Assembly: GCA_964512985.1 (NCBI GenBank)
Contig: CAZELI010000007.1
Coordinates: 11,482 to 75,481, forward strand
Source: CAYPGT01 sp964512985
GTDB lineage: Bacteria; Cyanobacteriota; Vampirovibrionia; LMEP-6097
DNA: 64,000 bases
Direction of reading: 5' to 3'
The position numbers and the translations under genes were made by a program. The stretch's first letter is position 1. Each line of letters opens with the position of its first letter. This document shows positions 52,456 to 60,072 of the stretch, one piece after another. The notes beneath the pieces are model-generated. The model saw only the letters and a program-made list of their open reading frames with translations, did no database searches and was not told where the DNA came from.

Positions 52456-53130
52456 ATGGCTCAAGCTATAAAACAAATCCTCGTTATTGGCGGCACTCAT
52501 GGAGTAGAGCCGCAGTCTACATATGTGGTTAAAAATTTAGCGAAACACTTTAATTTAATAGAACAAAAAATCCCAGAATTAAATAATTTGTTTTATTGCT
52601 ATAAGGGGCAAACACCAAGCGGATTACAACTTACGATGATTCCTGATCTTAATCGCTATGGTTTAGAAAACAATACTCGTGGTAATGTTAGAGGAGTAGA
52701 TTTAAACCGCAATATGCCAGCTACGAATTGGTCACCGAACTGTAGTAACCAAGCATATTCCCCAGGAATCTATCCAGCTAGTGAACTTGAAACACAGGCT
52801 CTAGTGAAAATTATTGAGCAAGGAAACTTCAATCTAATTCTTTCTCTACATACCAATCATTACGTAGTCAACCCTAATCCCCCACAAGTAAATTATGATG
52901 GTTTGATTTTAAGTAAAGGACATAACGAAGCAGTAAGGTTGGGCGAGTTATTAGAGTTACCAGTTACAGAAGATATCGGTTATCCTACTCCAGGTTCACT
53001 TGGTAGTTATGCTAAAGAAAAAAACATCCCTTGCATTACTTTAGAACTAGATGATAAATACACCAGCGAAGACTCTTGGGCACAGTATGGACTTACTTTA
53101 GCCAAGTTTCTCGATTCTTGTATGTTATAA
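52456..53130 (+). CDS. M14-type (MpaA/aspartoacylase-like) zinc carboxypeptidase
   Basis: 224 residues. HGVEP (about residues 15-19) gives the first His and Glu zinc ligands, RGVDLNRNMPATNW (about 79-92) is the conserved substrate-binding stretch, SLHTNH (about 135) the third ligand and TLELDD (about 197) the catalytic Glu. This layout resembles murein peptide amidase MpaA and the AstE/aspartoacylase family. It starts 14 nt after the outer-membrane gene, but a metal-related role is not evident. Confidence 0.78.
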   Translation: MAQAIKQILVIGGTHGVEPQSTYVVKNLAKHFNLIEQKIPELNNLFYCYKGQTPSGLQLTMIPDLNRYGLENNTRGNVRGVDLNRNMPATNWSPNCSNQAYSPGIYPASELETQALVKIIEQGNFNLILSLHTNHYVVNPNPPQVNYDGLILSKGHNEAVRLGELLELPVTEDIGYPTPGSLGSYAKEKNIPCITLELDDKYTSEDSWAQYGLTLAKFLDSCML

Positions 53131-53160
53131 ATATTAATCACTTTAAATTTCCTACTGCTA

Positions 53161-53237
53161 AATAATTTATTTCATTAAGCCGCGCGCAGCGCAACCGCCG
53201 CGCAGCGGCGGAACCCATCCCCCATCCTGGTTTGAAG
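53161..53237. repeat. Family C palindromic repeat, copy 1
   Basis: 77 nt, very GC-rich in the middle (hairpin CCGCCGC/GCGGCGG), with AATAATTTATTTCATTAAG at one end and CCATCCTGGTTTGAAGG at the other. It is nearly identical, in inverse orientation, to 54812-54889. The two copies flank the PNP and panB genes. Confidence 0.85.
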
Positions 53238-53276
53238 GATTATAAATAGAAATAGTATATGTTAATAATTACGCGC

Positions 53277-53282
53277 TATAAT
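53277..53282 (+). promoter_or_regulatory. -10 box (TATAAT), leaderless promoter
   Basis: It ends 7 nt before the ATG at 53290. Confidence 0.55.
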
Positions 53283-53289
53283 CTCATCT

Positions 53290-53994
53290 ATGTCTATGAC
53301 CGCAATTAAATCTAGCAAAGCAACTAAAGCGATCATTCTTGGTTCAGGGGTCAGTGTTAGAGAGGGTACGAGTCCCATAGCTACTATTTCTTATAGTGAT
53401 ATAGCCAACTGGCCTCTTGGTAAGGTTAAGGGTCATAAGGGTGTTCTAGATATCTATGAAGATATTTGGGTTCTGCGCGGACGCGCGCATATATATGAAG
53501 GGTTCACATGGCCTCAAGCTTGCTTCCCAACACAGTTTCTGATAGATAATGGTATTCAAGAGTTAGTGGTGACTAATGCTGCTGGTGGTATTAATCCAGA
53601 ATATGAGATTGGTGATTTGATGCAAATTACTGGTTATCTCAATTTTATTCAACCAGGTTTAGAGAGAGGTAACTTAGAAGCATTATTACAAAAGCCAATT
53701 ATGCTTAAGAGCCCGCTTATTTCTGGTATAAGACATGGAGTTTATGTAGCAGTGCATGGTCCTAATTATGAGACTGATGCTGAAGTAGCTTTGTTTCGTA
53801 ATCTAGGAGCGGATGCTGTGGGTATGTCGACTGTACCTGAGTTAGAGATTGCTTTAAAGCATAATATAAAGATTACAGCAGTTAGTATTATTACCAATGT
53901 CTATGGTAAGACTGAAGATCTCGGACATGAGGGCGTTTTAGCAGTGGCAAAGAAAGCTAGTGATAAGTTAACTAAATTGCTCGGGATAAATTGA
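53290..53994 (+). CDS. Purine nucleoside phosphorylase (trimeric PNP/MTAP family)
   Basis: 234 residues. The motifs LGSGVS (phosphate loop, about 17-22), GHKG (48-51), GRAHIYEG (64-71), TNAAGG (95-100), HGPNYET (about 157) and VGMSTVPE (about 177) are those of the low-molecular-mass PNP family. It splits purine nucleosides with phosphate. The protein is about 30 residues shorter at the N-terminus than typical PNPs. It precedes panB by 21 nt. Confidence 0.88.
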   Translation: MSMTAIKSSKATKAIILGSGVSVREGTSPIATISYSDIANWPLGKVKGHKGVLDIYEDIWVLRGRAHIYEGFTWPQACFPTQFLIDNGIQELVVTNAAGGINPEYEIGDLMQITGYLNFIQPGLERGNLEALLQKPIMLKSPLISGIRHGVYVAVHGPNYETDAEVALFRNLGADAVGMSTVPELEIALKHNIKITAVSIITNVYGKTEDLGHEGVLAVAKKASDKLTKLLGIN

Positions 53995-54000
53995 CGATGT

Positions 54001-54006
54001 TATAAT
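54001..54006 (+). promoter_or_regulatory. -10 box (TATAAT) before panB
   Basis: It ends 9 nt before the ATG at 54016, in the short gap after the PNP gene. Confidence 0.45.
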
Positions 54007-54015
54007 TATTAATTC

Positions 54016-54759
54016 ATGTCCCAGAAGATCACAGTACTTACTGCCTATGATTTCAACACTGCAAGAGCTCTTGCTGAAGCTGGTATAGATTATATTCTGG
54101 TCGGAGATTCTGCTGCGATGGTGGGCTTAGGCTACGCTGATACTAAGCGTATTAGTCTTGGAGAGATGCTTATATGTACTAGAGCGGTAAGACGTGGCGC
54201 GCCAGAAGTTAAGATCATCACTGATATGCCGCTGCGCGCTCTTAGTAAATCTATTAGTGATGCTGTAGATGCTGCTCATAAAATTATTAAAGCTGGAGCT
54301 AATATAGTTAAGATAGAAAACGCTGAGAAGGAAACTTTAAAGCTTATGGATAAATTACGAGAAGAGAAGATTGAAGTGATGGGTCATATAGGCTATACTC
54401 CGCAGAGCTTTGATAAGCCAGTCCTAGTGCGAGATAGAGATCAACTTATCGCTGATGCTGCACGCCTGGTGGAGCATGGAGTAATGGGAATAGTTTTAGA
54501 AATGGTTCCTAGTGATATCGCTAAAGAGATAACAGAACTGCTTGCTGAGAGAAACATTCCTACTATAGGTATTGGTGCTGGTGCTGCTACTACAGGACAG
54601 GTATTAGTCTCTGACGATATGCTTGGTCGTTATAATTTAATTAATCCTAAATTCTTACGTCGTTATTCTAATCAATACGAAGATATGGTTCGATCATTTA
54701 AAGAATATATTAGTGATGTTCAGAGTGGTAATTTTCCAAATGAAAGTGAATCATATTGA
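54016..54759 (+). CDS. panB: Ketopantoate hydroxymethyltransferase
   Basis: 247 residues. Motifs ITVLTAYDFNTARALAEAGI, LVGDSAAMVGLGY (about 27-39), VKIENAE (about 100), VMGHIGYTPQ (about 119), VLEMVP (about 155) and TIGIGAG (about 181) match PanB. It makes ketopantoate, which PanE (59038) reduces to pantoate for coenzyme A. It lies inside the pair of inverted family C repeats. Confidence 0.93.
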   Translation: MSQKITVLTAYDFNTARALAEAGIDYILVGDSAAMVGLGYADTKRISLGEMLICTRAVRRGAPEVKIITDMPLRALSKSISDAVDAAHKIIKAGANIVKIENAEKETLKLMDKLREEKIEVMGHIGYTPQSFDKPVLVRDRDQLIADAARLVEHGVMGIVLEMVPSDIAKEITELLAERNIPTIGIGAGAATTGQVLVSDDMLGRYNLINPKFLRRYSNQYEDMVRSFKEYISDVQSGNFPNESESY

Positions 54760-54811
54760 CTCTGTTATAATGTAACTACTCACCCATTTAAATAATATTT
54801 TCTATTAAAAC

Positions 54812-54889
54812 CCTTCAAACCAGGATGGGGATGGGGTTCCGCCGCTTCGCGGCGGTTGCGCTGCGCGCGGCTTAATGAAATAAATTATT
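54812..54889. repeat. Family C palindromic repeat, copy 2 (inverted)
   Basis: 78 nt, inverse complement of 53161-53237 with one base change in the central hairpin and a shifted C run. It starts 52 nt after panB. Confidence 0.85.
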
Positions 54890-54928
54890 CAGTCTAAAAT
54901 TATTATTTGATGAAGTGAGTAGTTACGT

Positions 54929-54934
54929 TATAAT
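54929..54934 (+). promoter_or_regulatory. -10 box (TATAAT), leaderless promoter
   Basis: It ends exactly 6 nt before the ATG at 54941; no Shine-Dalgarno sequence is present. Confidence 0.65.
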
Positions 54935-54940
54935 AAACTA

Positions 54941-57181
54941 ATGCCTTCTAACCCTTTGCTTACTTATACAGAATTTGTACCTTACCAGCAGATTAGGGCA
55001 GAGCATATAGTACCAGCGGTTAAAGAGTCTATTACTAAAGCTCAAGCTGAGCTGGAAACTATATTAAAGCTTCTCGATAAACCTTTAACTGATTTGAACT
55101 TTACTAATACTCTTCATGCTCTTATAGAAATGGAAGAGATAGTAGAAAGAGTTTGGACTCCAGTACAGAATCTACTTAGTCTTATGGGTAGTGATGATAT
55201 CCGTGATGCAGCGAATGAAGCCAGGCCGCTCATAGTGGAGTTTTTTAATAACTATGCTTTAGATCCCCGTGTTTATCAGCTTATTAGGAAGTATTCAGAA
55301 AGCCCTGATGCTAAGTCACTGACCGGAGAAATGAAGCGTCATCTTAGAAACACTCTAATCGATTTCAAGCTTTCTGGTGCTGAGCTTGAAGGTGAAGCGA
55401 AGGAAGAGTTTAAGAAGCTCAATCTGAAACTTTCTGAACTTGGTCAAAAATTCTCTGATAATTCTACTGATTCTAAGTTTGAACTGATTATTACTGACAA
55501 GAAAGATCTTAGCGGTTTACCTGAAGATATAGTACAAGGTGCTAAGCGTAAGGCTGATGAGCTTCGCGAAGAAGGAGCGAAGATCCCTGAAGGCGCTTGG
55601 GTATTTAATTTAGACTATCCTTCTTATGGTCCCTTTATGAAGTTTGCTGATAATGGGGCATTACGTAAGCAGATGTATATCCAATATTTATCTCAAGGTA
55701 CGGAGCGTGCTACTAGAGGAATTCTTGGTGCTGATAAGAAAGACTCTCTGAATAATGAACCGCTAATTAAAGAAATATTTCAAGCTAAATTACGTAAGTC
55801 TAATTTATTAGGTTATAAGAGTTATGCTCATGTATCTCTTGAAACCAAGATGGCACCTAGTCCTGAAGCGGTGACAACTTTCTTAGAGAGGATTGCTACT
55901 AAGTCAAGAGCTTTAGCTGAACAAGAATATGCTGAACTTGTAAAATTCCAGAAAGAAATTAATTATCAAAACACTGAAAGCAATCCTAATAAAATCTACC
56001 CTTGGGATAAAGAATATTTATCAGAAAAACTACGCAAGGCTAGATATGATTTAGATAGTAATTTACTGAAGCCATACTTTGAATTAAAAAACACTATTCA
56101 AGGCATGTTTCATATCGCTGAAACCCTTTATGGGATTAAATTACAAAAAGTACCCAGCTTCGCTGACGCTTCGCCGGGCAAGCAAGGTGTGGAAGTTTGG
56201 CATCCAGATGTAGAGGTCTATGAAATACGAGACCTTAATAACCTGTCCGAAAAGCTCCCAGATGCAAGGCATGCGAGTTCCGAGGACACGGAGTTGACTG
56301 ATACGTCAATGAGTAGTCCGAGGAACGAGCATAACACAGCAGATGGGACTTTGCGGATAGGTTACTTTTATATGGATCTTTATCCAAGAGATACTAAGCG
56401 TCAAGGTGCTTGGGTTATGCCACTGGTAGCAGCTTGCCAGCGTAGTGATGGTACAACAGTATTACCACAATGTGCATTGGTTTGTAATTTAACTAAACCT
56501 CATCCTGATCAGCCTAGCTTGCTTACGCATGTAGAAGTTGTAACTTTATTCCATGAATTTGGACATGCAATGCATCATTTATTCTCTAAAGTTAAACTTG
56601 AACCACTCTCAGGGACTAATGTTGAGTGGGATTTTGTGGAGTTACCTTCGCAGCTAAACGAGAATTTCTGTTGGGAGGAAGAATCACTTAAGACCTTTGC
56701 GAAGCATTATCAAACTGGCAAGAATATTCCTGATGAGTTATTGAATAAGATGCTTGCAGCTCGTAATTTTAATGAAGGATTGGCTTGCATGAGACAACTT
56801 GAGTTTGGTTTGTTTGACCTTGCTATATACATGCGTGAAACAGATAAGGACTATCGTGCTCCGCTTGAAATTCTTCAAGAGATAGTTGCTAAATATGGTT
56901 TGTTTGAAGTTTGGGAAGGGACTAACTTCCCTTGTGCCTTCTCTCATATATTTGCGGGTGGTTATGCTGCTGGTTATTATAGTTACAAATGGGCTGAAGC
57001 ACTTGAAGCAGATGCATTTTCTAGATTTAAAGCTGCTGGAGTATTGAGCTCAAGTGTAGGAAAGGATTATAGAGAGAAGATTCTAGAGAGAGGTGATAGT
57101 GTGCCTCCGATGGAATTGTTTAAGGATTTTATGGGGCGCGAGCCTCGTGAAGAAGCGTTACTGGAGCGCATGGGTTTATGA
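54941..57181 (+). CDS. Oligopeptidase A (M3 metallopeptidase) with in-frame repeat insertions
   Basis: 746 residues, longer than the about 680 typical for OpdA/PrlC. The zinc site HEFGH is at 538-542, followed by the downstream Glu region (SQLNENFCWEEE). Two insertions explain the extra length: a family D repeat (about residues 405-414) and a 124-nt family B element (about 434-475). They sit around VEVWHPDVEVYEI and before GYFYMDLYPRD, regions that are continuous in the family. The frame stays open. The stop overlaps yciI (ATGA). It digests oligopeptides and signal-peptide fragments. Confidence 0.92.
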   Translation: MPSNPLLTYTEFVPYQQIRAEHIVPAVKESITKAQAELETILKLLDKPLTDLNFTNTLHALIEMEEIVERVWTPVQNLLSLMGSDDIRDAANEARPLIVEFFNNYALDPRVYQLIRKYSESPDAKSLTGEMKRHLRNTLIDFKLSGAELEGEAKEEFKKLNLKLSELGQKFSDNSTDSKFELIITDKKDLSGLPEDIVQGAKRKADELREEGAKIPEGAWVFNLDYPSYGPFMKFADNGALRKQMYIQYLSQGTERATRGILGADKKDSLNNEPLIKEIFQAKLRKSNLLGYKSYAHVSLETKMAPSPEAVTTFLERIATKSRALAEQEYAELVKFQKEINYQNTESNPNKIYPWDKEYLSEKLRKARYDLDSNLLKPYFELKNTIQGMFHIAETLYGIKLQKVPSFADASPGKQGVEVWHPDVEVYEIRDLNNLSEKLPDARHASSEDTELTDTSMSSPRNEHNTADGTLRIGYFYMDLYPRDTKRQGAWVMPLVAACQRSDGTTVLPQCALVCNLTKPHPDQPSLLTHVEVVTLFHEFGHAMHHLFSKVKLEPLSGTNVEWDFVELPSQLNENFCWEEESLKTFAKHYQTGKNIPDELLNKMLAARNFNEGLACMRQLEFGLFDLAIYMRETDKDYRAPLEILQEIVAKYGLFEVWEGTNFPCAFSHIFAGGYAAGYYSYKWAEALEADAFSRFKAAGVLSSSVGKDYREKILERGDSVPPMELFKDFMGREPREEALLERMGL
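56152..56183 (+). repeat. Family D palindromic repeat, copy 2 (in frame inside oligopeptidase A)
   Basis: Matches 776-807 at about 27 of 32 positions. Here it is read as PSFADASPGKQ, one frame away from the other copy. Confidence 0.6.
56240..56363. repeat. Family B palindromic element, copy 2 (in frame inside oligopeptidase A)
   Basis: 124 nt, with ends AACCT and AGGTT self-complementary and the same inner layout as copy 1. It encodes KLPDARHAS...EHNTADGTLR, the same frame and strand as in the His-rich gene. Confidence 0.85.
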
Positions 57182-57471
57182 CACAATTTTTGGTATTGGC
57201 ATGTGATGGTGAAGATGTATTAGAGAAGCGTATGGCTTGTCGTGATGAGCATGTTAAGCTTATCGATAAATTGCGCGATGAAGGTAAGGCTATACTTGGA
57301 GCTGCTTTATTAGATGAAGATGGTGAAATGATGGGTTCTGCTATTTATCTCAATATGTCTGAAGAAGAAGTGCAGGAGTATCTAGATATAGAGCCTTATA
57401 TGGTTAATGGTGTCTGGGAAGAAGTGGAAGTTATGCCTTGTAAAATAGGACCGAGTTTCTTAAAGAAATAA
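57178..57471 (+). CDS. YciI-family protein
   Basis: 97 residues with the YCII fold pattern: FLVLACDGEDVLEKRMACRDEHV, then AILGAALLDEDGEMMGSAIYL and YLDIEPYMVNGVWEEVEVMP. The His near residue 25 (DEH) and the Asp in the Ala-rich strand correspond to the conserved pair. Its enzymatic role is mostly unknown. It is co-translated with oligopeptidase A. Confidence 0.85.
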   Translation: MTQFLVLACDGEDVLEKRMACRDEHVKLIDKLRDEGKAILGAALLDEDGEMMGSAIYLNMSEEEVQEYLDIEPYMVNGVWEEVEVMPCKIGPSFLKK

Positions 57472-57508
57472 TTCTCTAGGGTATTTTTTCATTCTTAGAA
57501 TAACATCG

Positions 57509-57514
57509 TATAAT
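57509..57514 (+). promoter_or_regulatory. -10 box (TATAAT), leaderless promoter
   Basis: It ends exactly 6 nt before the ATG at 57521; no Shine-Dalgarno sequence is present. Confidence 0.65.
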
Positions 57515-57520
57515 ACTTAT

Positions 57521-58936
57521 ATGTCCAAATTAACCGTTGAGCTTATAACTAAAGATCCACCAGGTTCAGAGACTGAGATAGGACTGAATGAACGTAAGCC
57601 TAAAGAATGGCAATACTTTCTAGATAGTAAATTATTACAAATATATCTTGGACCCAAGCCTAATTTAAACTTGGCTAAAATTCGTAAACGTATTTCAGAT
57701 GTGGACTGGAAGACAGTCTCAGAGACTGAAGTAGAGCTCAATATAGGTACTCTTAAAGCAGATGAAGCAGAAGCTGCTTATGAGATGATTTATCTCAAGA
57801 GTTTTGTTTTTGATAAATACAAGACCTCAGCTCCTGAAAGACAAGTACAAGTGAAGAAAGTCTCACTTAAACCCAAGAAGCCGGAGGGGGTTGATTCGGA
57901 ATTACGGGATGAGATCATTAATGCTGTAAAGTTTTGCAGAGACATCGTTAGTTCTAATGCTAATTCGATAACTCCAGGACAAATGCAAGAGTTTGCTGAA
58001 GATGTGGCCGCTAGTTCTAAACAAATTAAGTGTAAGGTTATAGATTCAAGTCAAGCTAAGAAGCTAGGTATGGGATGTTTGCTTGCAGTCGGAGCTGAAA
58101 GCTTGAATAACGCTAGCACTGAATATCATCCACGTATGGTAGTGCTGGAGTTTAAAGGTAATAAAACTCCTAAGACTGAGGCTGCTAAAGCCAAGCCTAA
58201 GAAAGAAGAACATATAGTTTTAGTTGGTAAGGGTATAACTTTTGACACTGGTGGGCTATGCCTCAAACCTACTCAGTATATGCTTGATATGAAGTCTGAT
58301 ATGGCAGGAGCTGCTGTTATATTATCAGTATTTAGAGCATTGGCTAAATCAGCTAATAGAATAGGCTCACATATAAAAATTACTGGGATTATGGCATTGA
58401 CTGAGAATGGGTTCGGGGCGAGTAGTTATAAGCCTGGAGATGTGCTTAGAGTGATGAATGGCAAGACCGTCGAAGTAGTGGATACTGACGCAGAGGGACG
58501 TTTGGTTCTCGCTGATGCTTTGAGTTATGCTGCTACATTGAACCCAGACAAGATTATTGATCTAGCCACTCTCACAGGGTCTATAGTTTCTACTTTAGGA
58601 GAAATAGCTGCTGGTGCGATGGGTAATAGTGATGAATTATTCAAGGCAGTAGAGAAATCCTTTAGTAAAGAGGGTGAAAATATTTGGCAAATGCCACTCT
58701 TTGAATACTATAAAGATTCACTCAAATCTGAGATCGCTGATATTAAACATTGCAATGCTAGACCTGATGCACTTTGTGCTGGAATATTTTTACGTGAATT
58801 TGTGCCAGAATCAGCTCAGTGGCTACATTTGGACATAGCTGGCGTAGGTTTCTTAGAGAAAGATGGTTTATGGGCTTATAAAGGTGCGACTGGATTTGGT
58901 GTGAAAGGATTATTACGATACCTTTTAAGTTTGTAA
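57521..58936 (+). CDS. pepA: Leucyl aminopeptidase (M17, PepA-like)
   Basis: 471 residues. Zinc-site motifs are VGKGITFDTGGLCLKP (Lys and Asp, about 236-251), MKSDMAGAA (about 258-266), and the family signature DTDAEGRL (about 321-328), with SAQWLHLDIAG near the C-terminus. The N-terminal about 150 residues are the poorly conserved macro-like domain. It releases N-terminal amino acids from peptides and may act with the oligopeptidase upstream. It stops 2 nt before a family B repeat. Confidence 0.93.
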   Translation: MSKLTVELITKDPPGSETEIGLNERKPKEWQYFLDSKLLQIYLGPKPNLNLAKIRKRISDVDWKTVSETEVELNIGTLKADEAEAAYEMIYLKSFVFDKYKTSAPERQVQVKKVSLKPKKPEGVDSELRDEIINAVKFCRDIVSSNANSITPGQMQEFAEDVAASSKQIKCKVIDSSQAKKLGMGCLLAVGAESLNNASTEYHPRMVVLEFKGNKTPKTEAAKAKPKKEEHIVLVGKGITFDTGGLCLKPTQYMLDMKSDMAGAAVILSVFRALAKSANRIGSHIKITGIMALTENGFGASSYKPGDVLRVMNGKTVEVVDTDAEGRLVLADALSYAATLNPDKIIDLATLTGSIVSTLGEIAAGAMGNSDELFKAVEKSFSKEGENIWQMPLFEYYKDSLKSEIADIKHCNARPDALCAGIFLREFVPESAQWLHLDIAGVGFLEKDGLWAYKGATGFGVKGLLRYLLSL

Positions 58937-58938
58937 TT

Positions 58939-59062
58939 AAACTTGTCCCCAAATCGCCCATAACTGTGTTATGCTCGTCCCTCGAACTGCTCATTGACGA
59001 TTAGTCAACTCTGCGTTCTCGGGACTCGCATGCCTTGTTATGGACGATTTTGAAACAAGTTT
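58939..59062. repeat. Family B palindromic element, copy 3 (between pepA and panE)
   Basis: 124 nt, opposite orientation to copies 1 and 2. Its outer arms (about 26 bp, AAACTTGT...) differ in sequence from theirs but pair with each other; the inner part (GCATGCGAGTCCCGAG, then TTGAC/GTCAA, then GAGCATAACACAG) is shared. It encodes the last eight residues of panE and may terminate both convergent genes. Confidence 0.8.
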
Positions 59063-60024
59063 AGCTTGTTGTTTAGATCTATATAGAGCTTATTTGCCGC
59101 TGGCGTTGCTACATTGAATTTCTGCCCACGTTTAATTACTACTCCTAGTAAATCATCGAGTTCTATAGCGTTACCTTTTTGATAATCTTGCAGCATGGAA
59201 GTACGAAAGTCATACCATTCAGGTACATCGGTTCTTTTCATATGCTTGATATCCACATCATCAGCTATTTTAAAATCCTGAGCATGCGCTACGGCTTTGG
59301 TCTCTGCCATAACTGATGCAATGGTATTTCTGATTTCAGGATTAGCTAATAATTGTCCTACGGTCATCTCATAGAGTACACTAGCTGGATTAAACGCTGC
59401 ATTCCAAACTAATTTAGACCAAAGATCTATGTAAATTTGTTTACTTATTTTTACGTGAATATCAGCTGCTTTAAGTAAGTCCTGAAGTTTTTTTAAGCGG
59501 TCAGATTCTTTCCCATCTAATTCAGCGATGATTAATCCATAGTCACCTTTCTGTAGATAGATACCAGGTTCTAGAACTTCGGCAGCGATATTAGTTAAGG
59601 CTCCAATAGTATATTGGACTCCTAAGGTCGATGCTATGCGCTCTTCGTTCTCCACGCCGTTTTGAACAGAGACTACGATTGTGTTATCAGTTAATTTCTT
59701 TTTGATTGCTTCGCAGGCTGAAAGGGTGTCTTTAGACTTAACACAAAGCAATACTATGGTTAACTCATTAGCATCAATATTATTTATCTCAGCATAGTTA
59801 GAATATAAATTTAGATTTTTTACTTTAATAATACTTTCTTGCATTTCTCCAAGAGTTTCTCTCTTGCAGATTAATGTTGAACCATTATGTTTTAAAACTT
59901 TAAGAGTTTCACCGCGTGCAACAAAGCTTAGTTTAATTTGATTAGGATTGGCTTCAAGATAGGCAGCAAGTTTAGTTCCATAGAATCCACCTATAGCTCC
60001 AACACCATAAATTACTATATGCAT
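59038..60024 (-). CDS. panE: 2-dehydropantoate 2-reductase (ketopantoate reductase)
   Basis: 328 residues. The N-terminal NAD(P) loop GVGAIGGFYG (residues 7-16), VQNGVENEE (about 120) and the catalytic lysine region KLVWNAAFNPAS (about 204-215) match PanE. It reduces ketopantoate to pantoate, following PanB. The protein has a short C-terminal tail encoded by a palindromic repeat. It is divergent from the MscS gene with mirror-image start regions. Confidence 0.92.
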   Translation of the reverse strand: MHIVIYGVGAIGGFYGTKLAAYLEANPNQIKLSFVARGETLKVLKHNGSTLICKRETLGEMQESIIKVKNLNLYSNYAEINNIDANELTIVLLCVKSKDTLSACEAIKKKLTDNTIVVSVQNGVENEERIASTLGVQYTIGALTNIAAEVLEPGIYLQKGDYGLIIAELDGKESDRLKKLQDLLKAADIHVKISKQIYIDLWSKLVWNAAFNPASVLYEMTVGQLLANPEIRNTIASVMAETKAVAHAQDFKIADDVDIKHMKRTDVPEWYDFRTSMLQDYQKGNAIELDDLLGVVIKRGQKFNVATPAANKLYIDLNNKLNLFQNRP

Positions 60025-60072
60025 TCCTATATTATCTCATATTAAGTTTTGTTATGAGATAATATAGGAATG
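60022..60072. promoter_or_regulatory. Divergent leaderless promoter pair with 19-bp inverted repeat
   Basis: ATGAGATAATATAGGAATG (60054-60072) and its exact inverse complement (60022-60040) contain both start codons, with 13 nt between them. Each copy has a TAATAT box 4 nt before its ATG. Confidence 0.7.
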
